DNA from: MFD04716-140 sp963703125
GTDB lineage: Bacteria > Bacteroidota > Bacteroidia > Flavobacteriales > Flavobacteriaceae
Direction: 5' to 3'
Length of the DNA stretch: 64,000 bases
NCBI GenBank assembly: GCA_963703125.1
Contig: OY969790.1
Coordinates: forward strand, 1,550,001-1,614,000
Under the pieces are notes generated by a model that saw only the letters and a program-made list of their open reading frames with translations, was not told the DNA's origin and ran no database searches. Of this stretch, positions 45,730-53,214 are shown piece by piece. How positions within the stretch are numbered: position 1 is the stretch's first letter; each line of letters begins with the position of its first letter. A program made the translations under genes and the position numbers.

Positions 45730-46193
45730 GCCTAACAACAGTAACCGTTGCACAAGCCTCTGATCGGGCATATAATGGATTAACATGAGCCCTTTTGCGA
45801 GGGCCTTTTTCTTGCCCGGTCAGAATTGGAAAGGCAAATTTCGAGGCGTTATCGAAGGACCGTACAGGTATTGAAGGACACTTTTAAGTGTTGTTTCCAA
45901 GGCAAGCTGTCCCGCCCCGATTTTCACCCGTTTCTTTTGGAATTTCAGGTACTCCTGCCCGTGCCGTTCAGACGGGTTTTCAGGTTTTAGGCGATGGCCG
46001 AGAGGTGCATTGCTCCCGCCCGTACCGAACGGTACGTTCGGGCAGGTTGTTGGCATGTGCCAGTCCCAACGTGTTGATCTTTCGCAGCCCAATGAACTGG
46101 GTCAAACGGAATTCCATATTCCCAGGCCATGGTTGAAGGGATTTTGCTATATTTCCATAAAATGCGCGGACTTCACATAGCGCGGTGTTGTAC
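45730..46193 (+). repeat. Repeat R4: long attC-like element
   Basis: Begins GCCTAAC and ends GTTGTAC. Same build as R2: shared arms, terminator, antisense transposase-like tail in pieces (FIGLRKINTLGLAHANN; YLKFQKKRVKIGAG; LKSVLQYLYGPSITPRNLPF) interrupted by two GC-rich palindromes (45953-45975 and about 46018-46045). R2 and R4 share the second palindrome at the same place, so they derive from a common copy. Confidence 0.75.
45788..45811 (+). terminator. Terminator inside R4
   Basis: AGCCCT and AGGGCC around TTTGCG, followed by a T run. It would end the pair 2 transcript. Confidence 0.6.
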
Positions 46194-46198
46194 AACCT

Positions 46199-47104
46199 AT
46201 GAAAACTAATATTCTTTTATTCATTTCGTCCGTATTCCTAGCTCTGTCTTGTTCTGCACAAACTGAACGGATTGAAACTAAACTAATGGATTGTACTTTC
46301 CAATCTTACGCAGACGGTGGAGCGGAATTAAAAAACTTAATTTCAGATTATCAATCGCTTCTGATAAAGGAGGGATTATTGCAGGACAATTCCGCCAGAA
46401 GTTATAGAAGTATCCTTGAAAATATATCTGAAAAAAATGGGATTGAAAAAGAACCTTCTAAATTTTTCATAAATGAAATCAGGAATATCAATCAACCGGG
46501 CCTAGAAAAAATTCAAAGATGCCAGCTAAAAACATTTGCGGATTCAGTTTCATACGACTTATCAAAATTAAGACGATTTGAAAATATTTTTAGTCCTGAT
46601 AATCCGAACAGTTCTCGAGTATCATCAGTAACAAAACAAATATTAGATGTTTTGACCCTAGAAGATTTCGAACTGGACTACTATAAGTTAAGAACATTTC
46701 TAATCTTCAGTTATATTGATACCGATGCTGGTTTAGATGAACAATTATCTGAAAATAGAATTGGTGACAATGAAAATATTGATTTAAAAAATGCTCTTAG
46801 AATAGAGATAGATGGCAATGATTTGGTCTATGTTGATAACAAAAAGGTGAATGAAGCAGGACTCAAGAAAAAAGTTAGATCATATGAAGAAAAAAATAAG
46901 TCAGAATCAATTATTCTTTTGAAAGCGGACAGAGAAACAAAGTATGGGACTTACATCAAAGTTCAAAATGCTATTGTTTACGAAATACAAAATTTGAGAG
47001 AGAATTTCTCAAAGAACAAGTACAACAAAAGTTTAGACGATCTATCCGACCAACAACTTTCTGAAATAAGCAAAATGTATCCTCAAAATTTAGTGGAAAA
47101 ATAA
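46199..47104 (+). CDS. Lipoprotein with an ExbD/TolR-like C-terminal domain
   Basis: A 301-residue protein with a lipoprotein signal (MKTNILLFISSVFLALSC, Cys18). The middle is unrecognised. Residues about 200-300 (IDGNDLVYVDNKKVNEAGLK, then ILLKADRETKYGTYIKVQNA and YNKSLDDLSDQQLSEI) resemble the periplasmic domain of flavobacterial ExbD proteins. The ExbD transmembrane helix is replaced by a lipid anchor. The ATG is only 12 bp after the R4 core GTT, leaving no room for a promoter, so expression must start inside R4 or upstream. Confidence 0.7.
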   Translation: MKTNILLFISSVFLALSCSAQTERIETKLMDCTFQSYADGGAELKNLISDYQSLLIKEGLLQDNSARSYRSILENISEKNGIEKEPSKFFINEIRNINQPGLEKIQRCQLKTFADSVSYDLSKLRRFENIFSPDNPNSSRVSSVTKQILDVLTLEDFELDYYKLRTFLIFSYIDTDAGLDEQLSENRIGDNENIDLKNALRIEIDGNDLVYVDNKKVNEAGLKKKVRSYEEKNKSESIILLKADRETKYGTYIKVQNAIVYEIQNLRENFSKNKYNKSLDDLSDQQLSEISKMYPQNLVEK

Positions 47105-47113
47105 ATACGTTTC

Positions 47114-47290
47114 TATACAATAGCAAATGCGGCATAAAGTGCCAAATGCAATCCGGTACTCCCGTTTCGCGGCCTCCTTGGCGAACCATAGGGAAGAGAC
47201 CAAGGGTAGTCCACATTCCCAGGCCATGGTTGAAAGGATTTTGCTATATTTCCATAAAATGTGAGGACTTCACATAACGAAGCGTTGGTG
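47114..47290 (+). repeat. Repeat R5: short attC-like element
   Basis: The 3' arm is clearly shared with R2-R4: CCACATTCCCAGGCCATGG, ATTTTGCTATATTTCCATAA, GGACTTCACATAACGAAG, ending in core GTTGGTG. The 5' arm (TATACAATAGCAAATGCGGC) is a diverged version of ACAACAGTAACCGTTGCAC. The transposase-like tail and GC palindromes are absent, showing that those are insertions in the loop of the longer copies. Confidence 0.6.
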
Positions 47291-47334
47291 GCAATTTTTA
47301 AAGGACATACCGCAAACAAATAAGAGAACAAAAA

Positions 47335-48249
47335 ATGAGTAGACTTTTTCAATCGGCAGTTTTGCTTTTATTAATTGTAACAAGTTGCAAAACACAATCC
47401 AACAAGACCGATTTACTTAGAAATAAAATTGAGAAAATATTATCCGACAAAAACGCGGTAGTTGGAGTTTCAATAATTGGTCACAATGGAGAAGACACAC
47501 TTTCGCTACGAGGAGACAGGCGATTCCCTATGCAAAGCGTATTTAAGTTCCATATAGCATTACCTGTATTGTCGGAAATTGACAAGGGGAAACTTTCATT
47601 AGACCAGAAAATTGAGATTGGTAAAGATGAGCTTTTACCAGAAGATTTTTGGAGTCCCCTTAGAGACGAAAATCCTAATGGTGGAACCTTTACTATTCGA
47701 AGACTAATTCAATATTCTGTCTCACACAGCGACAATACCGCTTGCGATGTGTTAATACGACTAATTGGAACACCTAAAACGGTTGAAAAGTATATTAAAA
47801 AAAGTGGCATAAATGATATACAAATCACCTTCAACGAAGAAGAAATGCAGGCGAAGTGGGAGAATATGTTTCAAAACTGGACTACCCCCAAAGCAGCAAG
47901 TAAAACCCTTAAATTATTTTATGAGAATAAAAGCAACTTACTTTCAAAAAGCAGTTATGAATTTTTTTGGAAAACAAATAAAGAAACGACAACTGGCAAA
48001 AAACGAATCAGGGGACAATTGCCCGAAGGAACAGTTGTTGCTCACAAGACAGGTTGGTCAGGGACAAACAAAGAAACAGGAATTACTGCCGCAGTAAACA
48101 ATATAGGTATCGTTTTTTTACCAAATGGTGAATACTTTATCATCAGTGTTTTTGTAAGTGACTCAAAAGAAGATTTTGACACGAACGAAAGAATTATAGC
48201 AGACATTGCAAGAGCAACTTATGACTTTTACACAGTAACGGAGAAGTAG
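47335..48249 (+). CDS. Class A beta-lactamase, subclass A2 (PER/VEB-like)
   Basis: A 304-residue enzyme with a complete active site: Ser68-Val-Phe-Lys71 (SxxK), Ser132-Asp133-Asn134 (SDN), a Glu in FNEEEMQAKWENMFQNW (Omega loop, as in VEB and PER) and Lys238-Thr239-Gly240 (KTG). The N-terminus (LLLIVTSCKT, Cys18) marks a lipoprotein, so it is probably membrane-anchored in the periplasm. The C-terminal half, such as QLPEGTVVAHKTGWSG, closely follows VEB-type enzymes. Spectrum cannot be read from sequence. It is the sole gene of a cassette bounded by R5 and R6. Confidence 0.9.
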   Translation: MSRLFQSAVLLLLIVTSCKTQSNKTDLLRNKIEKILSDKNAVVGVSIIGHNGEDTLSLRGDRRFPMQSVFKFHIALPVLSEIDKGKLSLDQKIEIGKDELLPEDFWSPLRDENPNGGTFTIRRLIQYSVSHSDNTACDVLIRLIGTPKTVEKYIKKSGINDIQITFNEEEMQAKWENMFQNWTTPKAASKTLKLFYENKSNLLSKSSYEFFWKTNKETTTGKKRIRGQLPEGTVVAHKTGWSGTNKETGITAAVNNIGIVFLPNGEYFIISVFVSDSKEDFDTNERIIADIARATYDFYTVTEK

Positions 48250-48256
48250 AAAAACT

Positions 48257-48427
48257 GCCACCAACAAAATGCATGTGCCATAGTGCTGGTTCAGTGTTGC
48301 ATTGTAGTTTTAGTTTCATAATTTCGTTCGGTGTCGTGGGACAAAACGCAGCAGTCGCTAAAGCCATTCGTTCCTCATTAGGCTTTAGCTCCTATTCCGC
48401 ACTATGTCACATGCACCAACGTTGTGT
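48257..48427 (+). repeat. Repeat R6: compact attC-like element
   Basis: Begins GCCACCAAC and ends with core GTTGTGT. TGCATGTGCCATAGTGCTGG near the left end pairs with the complement of CCGCACTATGTCACATGCA near the right end, with one mismatch and one unpaired T, reminiscent of the extrahelical base of attC sites. The loop of about 107 nt (48290-48396) shows no similarity to the long repeats. It is the most attC-like of the six. Confidence 0.65.
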
Positions 48428-48499
48428 CGAATTCAGCTAAAGCTGACCAAAGTGGCTGCGCCGCTCATGCCCCTTTGGAAATCCGCAGAACAAAAAACA

Positions 48500-49264
48500 A
48501 TGAAATTTGACAAACATTTACCGACCCACCAATTAAAACCCTACATTAAATATTTTGTGGTGTCGGAGAACGCATTGGAAAATGAGTATAAAGTTTTTCC
48601 GTCTTCCGGGCTCGTTATCGGTTTTCAATACAAAGGACAACTTGCAACGGTAAAGGACAACACCGAAAACAAACTGACAACGGCAGGAATTACCGGAGTT
48701 ACCGACGGATACAAAATCTTCAAAAATTCAGCGGATATTGGAACTATATTGGTTTACTTTACCGAAATTGGCTTTACACATTTTGCTTCCCATCCTGCCA
48801 ACGAACTCTTTAATTTAAGCCTTTCGCTTGACGCCATTTTTGACAAAAACAGTGTAGCCGAAGTAGAAGAAAAATTGACAATCGCTACTTCGGACAAAAA
48901 TCGGATCAACGTAGTTGAGCAGTTTTTAGCGTCTCAACTCAAGGACATTCAAACCGACAAATTGATTGTTGAGGCAGTTAAACTCATCTATCAAACCAAT
49001 GGCACAATACGTATAAAAGAATTGAACCAAAAACTATTTATCAGCCAAAGTCCATTTGAAAAGCGGTTTAGAAAAGTGGTCGGAACAACGGCCAAAAAAT
49101 TTGCATCCATCGTTCGTTTCAATACAGTTCTTGACAATTTGAACAAAACCAAAACGTTGACTGAAATCTGTTACGAAAACAATTTCTTTGACCAAGCCCA
49201 TTTTATCAAAGACTTTAAACAATTTACGGGCGATACACCGGAAAATTTCAAACACTTCCTGTAG
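48500..49264 (+). CDS. AraC-family transcriptional regulator
   Basis: About 254 residues from the ATG at 48500 (MKFDKHLPTHQLKPYIKYFV); the frame is open farther upstream but that part is encoded by the R6 end. An N-terminal DUF6597-like sensing region precedes a C-terminal AraC HTH pair (IRIKELNQKLFISQSPFEKR, LTEICYENNFFDQAHFIKDF, then KQFTGDTPENFKHF). It is followed by a DUF1398 gene that it may control. Ligand unknown. Confidence 0.85.
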   Translation: MKFDKHLPTHQLKPYIKYFVVSENALENEYKVFPSSGLVIGFQYKGQLATVKDNTENKLTTAGITGVTDGYKIFKNSADIGTILVYFTEIGFTHFASHPANELFNLSLSLDAIFDKNSVAEVEEKLTIATSDKNRINVVEQFLASQLKDIQTDKLIVEAVKLIYQTNGTIRIKELNQKLFISQSPFEKRFRKVVGTTAKKFASIVRFNTVLDNLNKTKTLTEICYENNFFDQAHFIKDFKQFTGDTPENFKHFL

Positions 49265-49440
49265 AAAAACGATTTTTTACAATTACAGGGGGGATTTACC
49301 ATCGCATCTTTGCATTGTAATCCTGATGTAAGGACAAATGGTAAAATCAATTCCAAGATCGACGATCATTATCATCAACTTTGAACATTATGGTTGCGTG
49401 CAGTGCAACAAATCGTTTAACAATTAAAAAAGCAATAAAA

Positions 49441-49830
49441 ATGTTTACAGTAGAACAAATCAAAACGGCTCACAGCAAAGTGAAATCAGGTGCAGACTTT
49501 CCTGCATACATTCAGGACATCAAAAAATTGGGTGTTACTTTTTATGAAACTTTTGTAACTGACGGTCATACAGACTATTACGGTACGAATCATTTTAAAA
49601 CTTCGTCAGTTGCCAAATATGATGCCTTAACAATTGCCCAGGTATCACACATTGAACAGTTTAAAACGGACATCAAAGCCCATCAACAAGGCAAAACGGA
49701 CTATCCGACTTTTTGTAGCGATTGTGCCAGATCGGGTATTGTAAAATGGTCGGTTTGTATGGACAAAATGACCTGCACCTATTATGATTTGGCAGGAAAA
49801 GACCTGTTGGTGGAGGTGATTCCCCAATAA
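49441..49830 (+). CDS. DUF1398 family protein
   Basis: A 129-residue protein from the ATG at 49441 (MFTVEQIKTAHSKVKSGADF), the characteristic DUF1398 start, with GVTFYETFVTDGHTDYYG and a C-terminal CSDCARSGIVKWSVCMDKMT. Function is unknown. A TCTTTG box near 49307 could belong to its promoter. The preceding AraC-family gene is a likely regulator; the pair sits in the cassette that follows R6, but no closing repeat was found. Confidence 0.82.
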   Translation: MFTVEQIKTAHSKVKSGADFPAYIQDIKKLGVTFYETFVTDGHTDYYGTNHFKTSSVAKYDALTIAQVSHIEQFKTDIKAHQQGKTDYPTFCSDCARSGIVKWSVCMDKMTCTYYDLAGKDLLVEVIPQ

Positions 49831-49861
49831 TCAAACTTCGTAGCTTTGGTATTTTTGGGTG

Positions 49862-50059
49862 ATGAGCCCCAATTTGGAAAAGGAATGGAACGATGAGGGC
49901 ATCATCGTTCCATCAAGCAAAGGCGAACCATTTGAAAGCCAGGGCGATGCCTTTAAAGCGTTTGTTACAAACACTTCAACAAACAAACAATACGGATTGT
50001 ATGGGATAGAAAGGGAAGCCCATGTAAGAAATCCGAAATTGCATTATCATATAAAATAG
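49862..50059 (+). CDS. Short ORF of unknown function, possible remnant
   Basis: A 65-residue frame (MSPNLEKEWNDEGIIVPSSK, then YGLYGIEREAHVRNPKLHYH) with plausible composition but no recognised family. TAGCTTTG at about 49841 matches the -7 consensus. Just after its stop another frame continues with protein-like sequence (IIREGILKVLTAKGEITAEA), so this may be the first part of a broken longer gene. Confidence 0.4.
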   Translation: MSPNLEKEWNDEGIIVPSSKGEPFESQGDAFKAFVTNTSTNKQYGLYGIEREAHVRNPKLHYHIK

Positions 50060-50426
50060 CCGAAACATTTATAATCCGTGAAGGAATTTTGAAAGTTTTG
50101 ACGGCCAAAGGGGAAATAACCGCAGAAGCAGCAATGGTTATTCAAATATCAGGATTTTTCAGTTTGGTGGGTGCTATCAACTCCTCCGAACATACCGTTC
50201 GCTAGGGGCGGTATTAGGTGTTTAACCCAACAACTTCTTTGCGCATAAACGTTTTATTTATTTCAACTTTACCGATCCGCATTGCCATGTTTTGTTTCGT
50301 GAAACCCCTCAAGACCCTGCCCGTATTTTTCTTTTTTATGTAACTTCGGTGAAACAATAACACAAAATACAGGATCGCACTTCGTAAAGTGCTTCCCTTG
50401 AGCAATTAAAAGAAATATTTGAATTA
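50060..50426 (+). other. Gap with coding remnant, no intact gene
   Basis: The first 150 bp encode AETFIIREGILKVLTAKGEI and following residues in a frame different from the preceding ORF, ending at a TAG near 50203. This resembles the tail of a winged-helix protein, but no family is named. The rest is AT-rich with a CACTTCGTAAAGTG palindrome near 50379-50392. No repeat arm matching R1-R6 was recognised. Confidence 0.4.
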
Positions 50427-51869
50427 ATGGCAAAAATAGCCAAACTTACTTTTAAAATTATCCTTCTAGTACTAACGTACAATGGAACTGCCCAACCCCA
50501 AAGCAAAAGAATTGATCGTAAAATCGACAGCTTATTTGCGGCATATAATTCCAGAACAGCAGGAGTTGCCGTAGCGGTTGTAAAAGATGGCGAAATTGTA
50601 TTTAAAAGAGGCTTCGGAATGGCCAATCTCGAATACGATATTCCGATTACACCACAAACAATTTTTCACGTAGCATCGGTTTCTAAACAGTTTACCGCTT
50701 TTTCAATTTATCTTTTGGAAAACCAAGGCAAGATTTCATTTGAGGACGATATTAGGAAGTACATTCCAGAAGTTCCCAATTTCGGAAAACCAATAACCAT
50801 AAAACATTTACTATACCACACCAGCGGACTTAAGGGCCAATGGGCCCTATTGACCTTGGCCGGTTGGAGAATGGACGATGTAATCACCACAGAACAAATC
50901 ATAAAACTTGTCAGTCATCAAAAAGAACTGAATTTTCCCACTGGCACACAATTTAAATATAGCAACTCAGGTTTTACCCTGTTGGCGGAAATTGTAAAAA
51001 GAGTTTCGGGACAGACCTTTTCCGAATTTACGGAAGCGAATATTTTCCAACCCCTTGGAATGAAAAATACACTGTTTTATGATGACCACGAAAAATTGGT
51101 AAAGAATAGGGCCTATTCTTACGGAAAAGAAAATGGAGTTTTCAAAAAAAGAACTTTGAGCTATTCAAATGTCGGGGCTACCAGCCTATTTACAACCGTA
51201 GAGGATTTAGCCAAATGGACATTGAATTTCGAAAAACCAATAGTTGGAGATTCTGAGCTAATCAAAAAATTCAACGAACTTGCGAGTTTGGAAGATGGAA
51301 AACCTGCGGTTTTGGCAATTGTAGATGGAGAAACAATTTATCACGCAAAAGGGCAATTTTTTAGGAACTATCGGGGTCTTTCTCTTTTCAACCACACAGG
51401 TGGGGATGCTGGTTATAGAACATACCTTGCCCGATTTCCGGATAAGCGATTTTCAGTCATAGTTTTGAGCAATGATGAATCCTTTGTTTCTTTAAAAGCG
51501 GGCTTGCATATCGCAGAGTTTTACTTAAATAAGGATTTAAAAAAGAAAATTACGGACAATAATGGCCAAAACAACGAGGACCATCCGATCAAACTCCTCA
51601 ATTCTGATTTGACCGAGTTCGAGGGAGTATATTACAGTTCCGAATTGACAACAACATATCGCATACAGATTAAGGACAATCAACTCATTATGTCACATCG
51701 AAGATTAAGCGATATGGAATTGACCCAAATCGGAAAAGACAAATTTTCTGGAATAAATACCTTTGGATTTGAGATTCAGTTTTTACGTAAAGATCAAAAA
51801 CCCGTCGGATTTGAAATCTCTAATTTTGGGGCCAAAAATGTTAAGTTTGAACGAAAATCCCACCCCTAA
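50427..51869 (+). CDS. Secreted serine hydrolase of the beta-lactamase (S12) family
   Basis: A 480-residue exported protein: signal peptide (MAKIAKLTFKIILLVLTYNG), S12 catalytic residues Ser84-Val-Ser-Lys87 in HVASVSKQFTAF, Tyr178-Ser-Asn180 in FKYSNSGFTLLAEI, and HTGGDAGYRTY in place of the KTG box. The last 100 residues form a separate beta-rich lipocalin-like domain (VYYSSELTTTYRIQIKDN). This two-domain layout is common in Bacteroidota esterases and peptidases. It is not closely related to the S12 protein at 34653-35984. Confidence 0.85.
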   Translation: MAKIAKLTFKIILLVLTYNGTAQPQSKRIDRKIDSLFAAYNSRTAGVAVAVVKDGEIVFKRGFGMANLEYDIPITPQTIFHVASVSKQFTAFSIYLLENQGKISFEDDIRKYIPEVPNFGKPITIKHLLYHTSGLKGQWALLTLAGWRMDDVITTEQIIKLVSHQKELNFPTGTQFKYSNSGFTLLAEIVKRVSGQTFSEFTEANIFQPLGMKNTLFYDDHEKLVKNRAYSYGKENGVFKKRTLSYSNVGATSLFTTVEDLAKWTLNFEKPIVGDSELIKKFNELASLEDGKPAVLAIVDGETIYHAKGQFFRNYRGLSLFNHTGGDAGYRTYLARFPDKRFSVIVLSNDESFVSLKAGLHIAEFYLNKDLKKKITDNNGQNNEDHPIKLLNSDLTEFEGVYYSSELTTTYRIQIKDNQLIMSHRRLSDMELTQIGKDKFSGINTFGFEIQFLRKDQKPVGFEISNFGAKNVKFERKSHP

Positions 51870-52160
51870 ACCTCTTACACCTGCCCGTTCGGTAAGGCGG
51901 GGAAACGCGCATTATGCGCTCTCTCATCATACAGCTCTTCTTAACAGATCTAGGGCTTAAATCCATACTGCCAATACAATAGTAAATCTTAAAGTACCCA
52001 ACCTATTCGGCCTCTTCAAAGGAGTGGCTTTCAGGAGGGGAATTACATTCCACCGTCAGTGCAACGCCAAGGAAACTCGCTCGGTTTATCAACCTAGGGC
52101 TACATCTTAAAAGTCGATAGGACGTTTTCGGAAACAATATCCCTTACTATCCTTTGACAG
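51870..52160. other. Right junction of the accessory island
   Basis: Contains CCTGCCCGTTCGGTAAGGCG, reminiscent of the GC palindromes in R2-R4, a GCGCATTATGCGC palindrome, and CAATACAATAGTAAATC near 51970, which resembles the left arm of R3 and R5. It may hold a decayed repeat, but the match is weak. No gene seen. Confidence 0.3.
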
Positions 52161-53138
52161 TTATGAATGATACTTCAGCTGAATATATACCGGAAAATGA
52201 TCACTATAGCCCCCTAAATACTTGCCCCCTGCAAATGTCCTGTACGGATTTCCCTTATACTTTCCTTTGTTCTCACGTAAAAATGGATCATTAAAAATAT
52301 TGGCCTGAACAAAACTATGGGTGCCTTTTTCATAATTAAGAAAATTGTGCGAAACCATGATCTGGTCAAAAAGATTCCAACTGCGATTGTGGTTAGTGCT
52401 ACCAGCTGTAAATGGGGAATGCAATTGCTCCATGGGGTTATACAGGGTGCCGGACTTCATCAAGGTTTGAATACTCATGGAAGAGGGATCATCGTTAAAA
52501 TCACCCATTACAATATAATTTGGGTTATGATGCCTCTTCTCAATCTCTACCATAAAGCTCTGAATGATCCCCGCAGCCAAAATTCTCTTATAATCTGTTT
52601 CTTGCTCTCCTTCCCTCCTAGACGGCCAATGGTTTACAAATACATGCACTTCCTCCCCATTCAATTTTCCATGAACATATAATATATCCCGCGTGTTATC
52701 TCTTTCACCTTTCAAATTGTCGACCAATAGCGTTATGGGTTCTGAATGAATGACGTTGAAAACGTCCCTGCGAAAAAGAAGCGCGGTATCTATTCCCCGC
52801 TCATCAGGAGAATCATAGTGGATAAATCCGTAATCTATATTTTTTAAGGGATCGGTATGGATCAGGTCCTGAATAACTGTTTTGTTCTCTACTTCTGCCA
52901 TTCCCAGTAATGCTGGAGATTTAGTTGTATAGGAAAGTCCTATTTTTGAGATAGTCCTTGCCAACTTATCAAGTTTTCTCTTGTAACGTTGGTCGGTTCA
53001 GTTTCGCAAACCGGTCGGAGTGAAATCAACATCCAACTTTTTTTCATCATCAGAGGTATCAAACAGGTTTTCAAGGTTGTAGAAGGCAATTGTGTGAAGA
53101 TTTTTACCTTTGTCCCGCTTTAAAAAAGAAAAATTCAT
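52161..53138 (-). pseudogene. Endonuclease/exonuclease/phosphatase family gene with an in-frame stop
   Basis: One frame encodes an EEP-family protein from an ATG at 53136-53138 (MNFSFLKRDKGKNLHTIAFY, NLENLFDT) to 52161, with AEVENK, VFVNHWPSR, MGDFNDDP and the terminal GGYSDHFPVYI motif. It is interrupted by TGA at 52998-53000 after FTPTGLRN. Reading through gives TDQRYKRKLDKLARTI in the same frame. A TGG codon at this place fits the family, so one G-to-A change explains it. All catalytic motifs lie after the stop. Internal restart from a TTG is possible but would lose the first catalytic strand. Confidence 0.82.
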
Positions 53139-53214
53139 GCATTTAGTGGTTGGGGGCATAAATTTACGAAAATAGCATGGCCGGTATTGTCTAAATTCGC
53201 ACTTTAATAAGTAT

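Larger units (their letters stand above)
40466..48427 (+). mobile_element. Integron-like gene cassette array without an integrase (CALIN-like)
   Basis: Six related repeats separate short + strand gene cassettes. Cassette termini are complementary across the cassette, as in integrons: GTTGGCAAATAGCG at 40466 against CGCCATTTGCTAAC ending at 40908 (12 of 14); GTTGTAAAACATACT at 43817 against AGTACGTTTTACAAC ending at 44558 (14 of 15); GTTAGGCACAAGCT at 44984 against AGCCTGTGCCTAAC ending at 45736 (13 of 14); GTTGGTGGCAATTTTT at 47284 against AAAAACTGCCACCAAC ending at 48265 (15 of 16). The cores look like GTTRRRY/RYYYAAC. No IntI gene is visible. Interpretation as attC-type recombination is inference; the complementarity is observed. 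Confidence 0.6.

Noticed and set aside
40901..46193. R1-R4 as simple MITEs or solo IS remnants
   Set aside because: A transposase-like tail is present, but the shared outer arms also occur in R5 without it, and cassette ends are complementary across the cassette, which element insertion would not create.
50214..50405. Minus-strand 63-codon frame before the second S12 hydrolase
   Set aside because: Low-complexity basic composition and no recognisable family; not supported as a gene.
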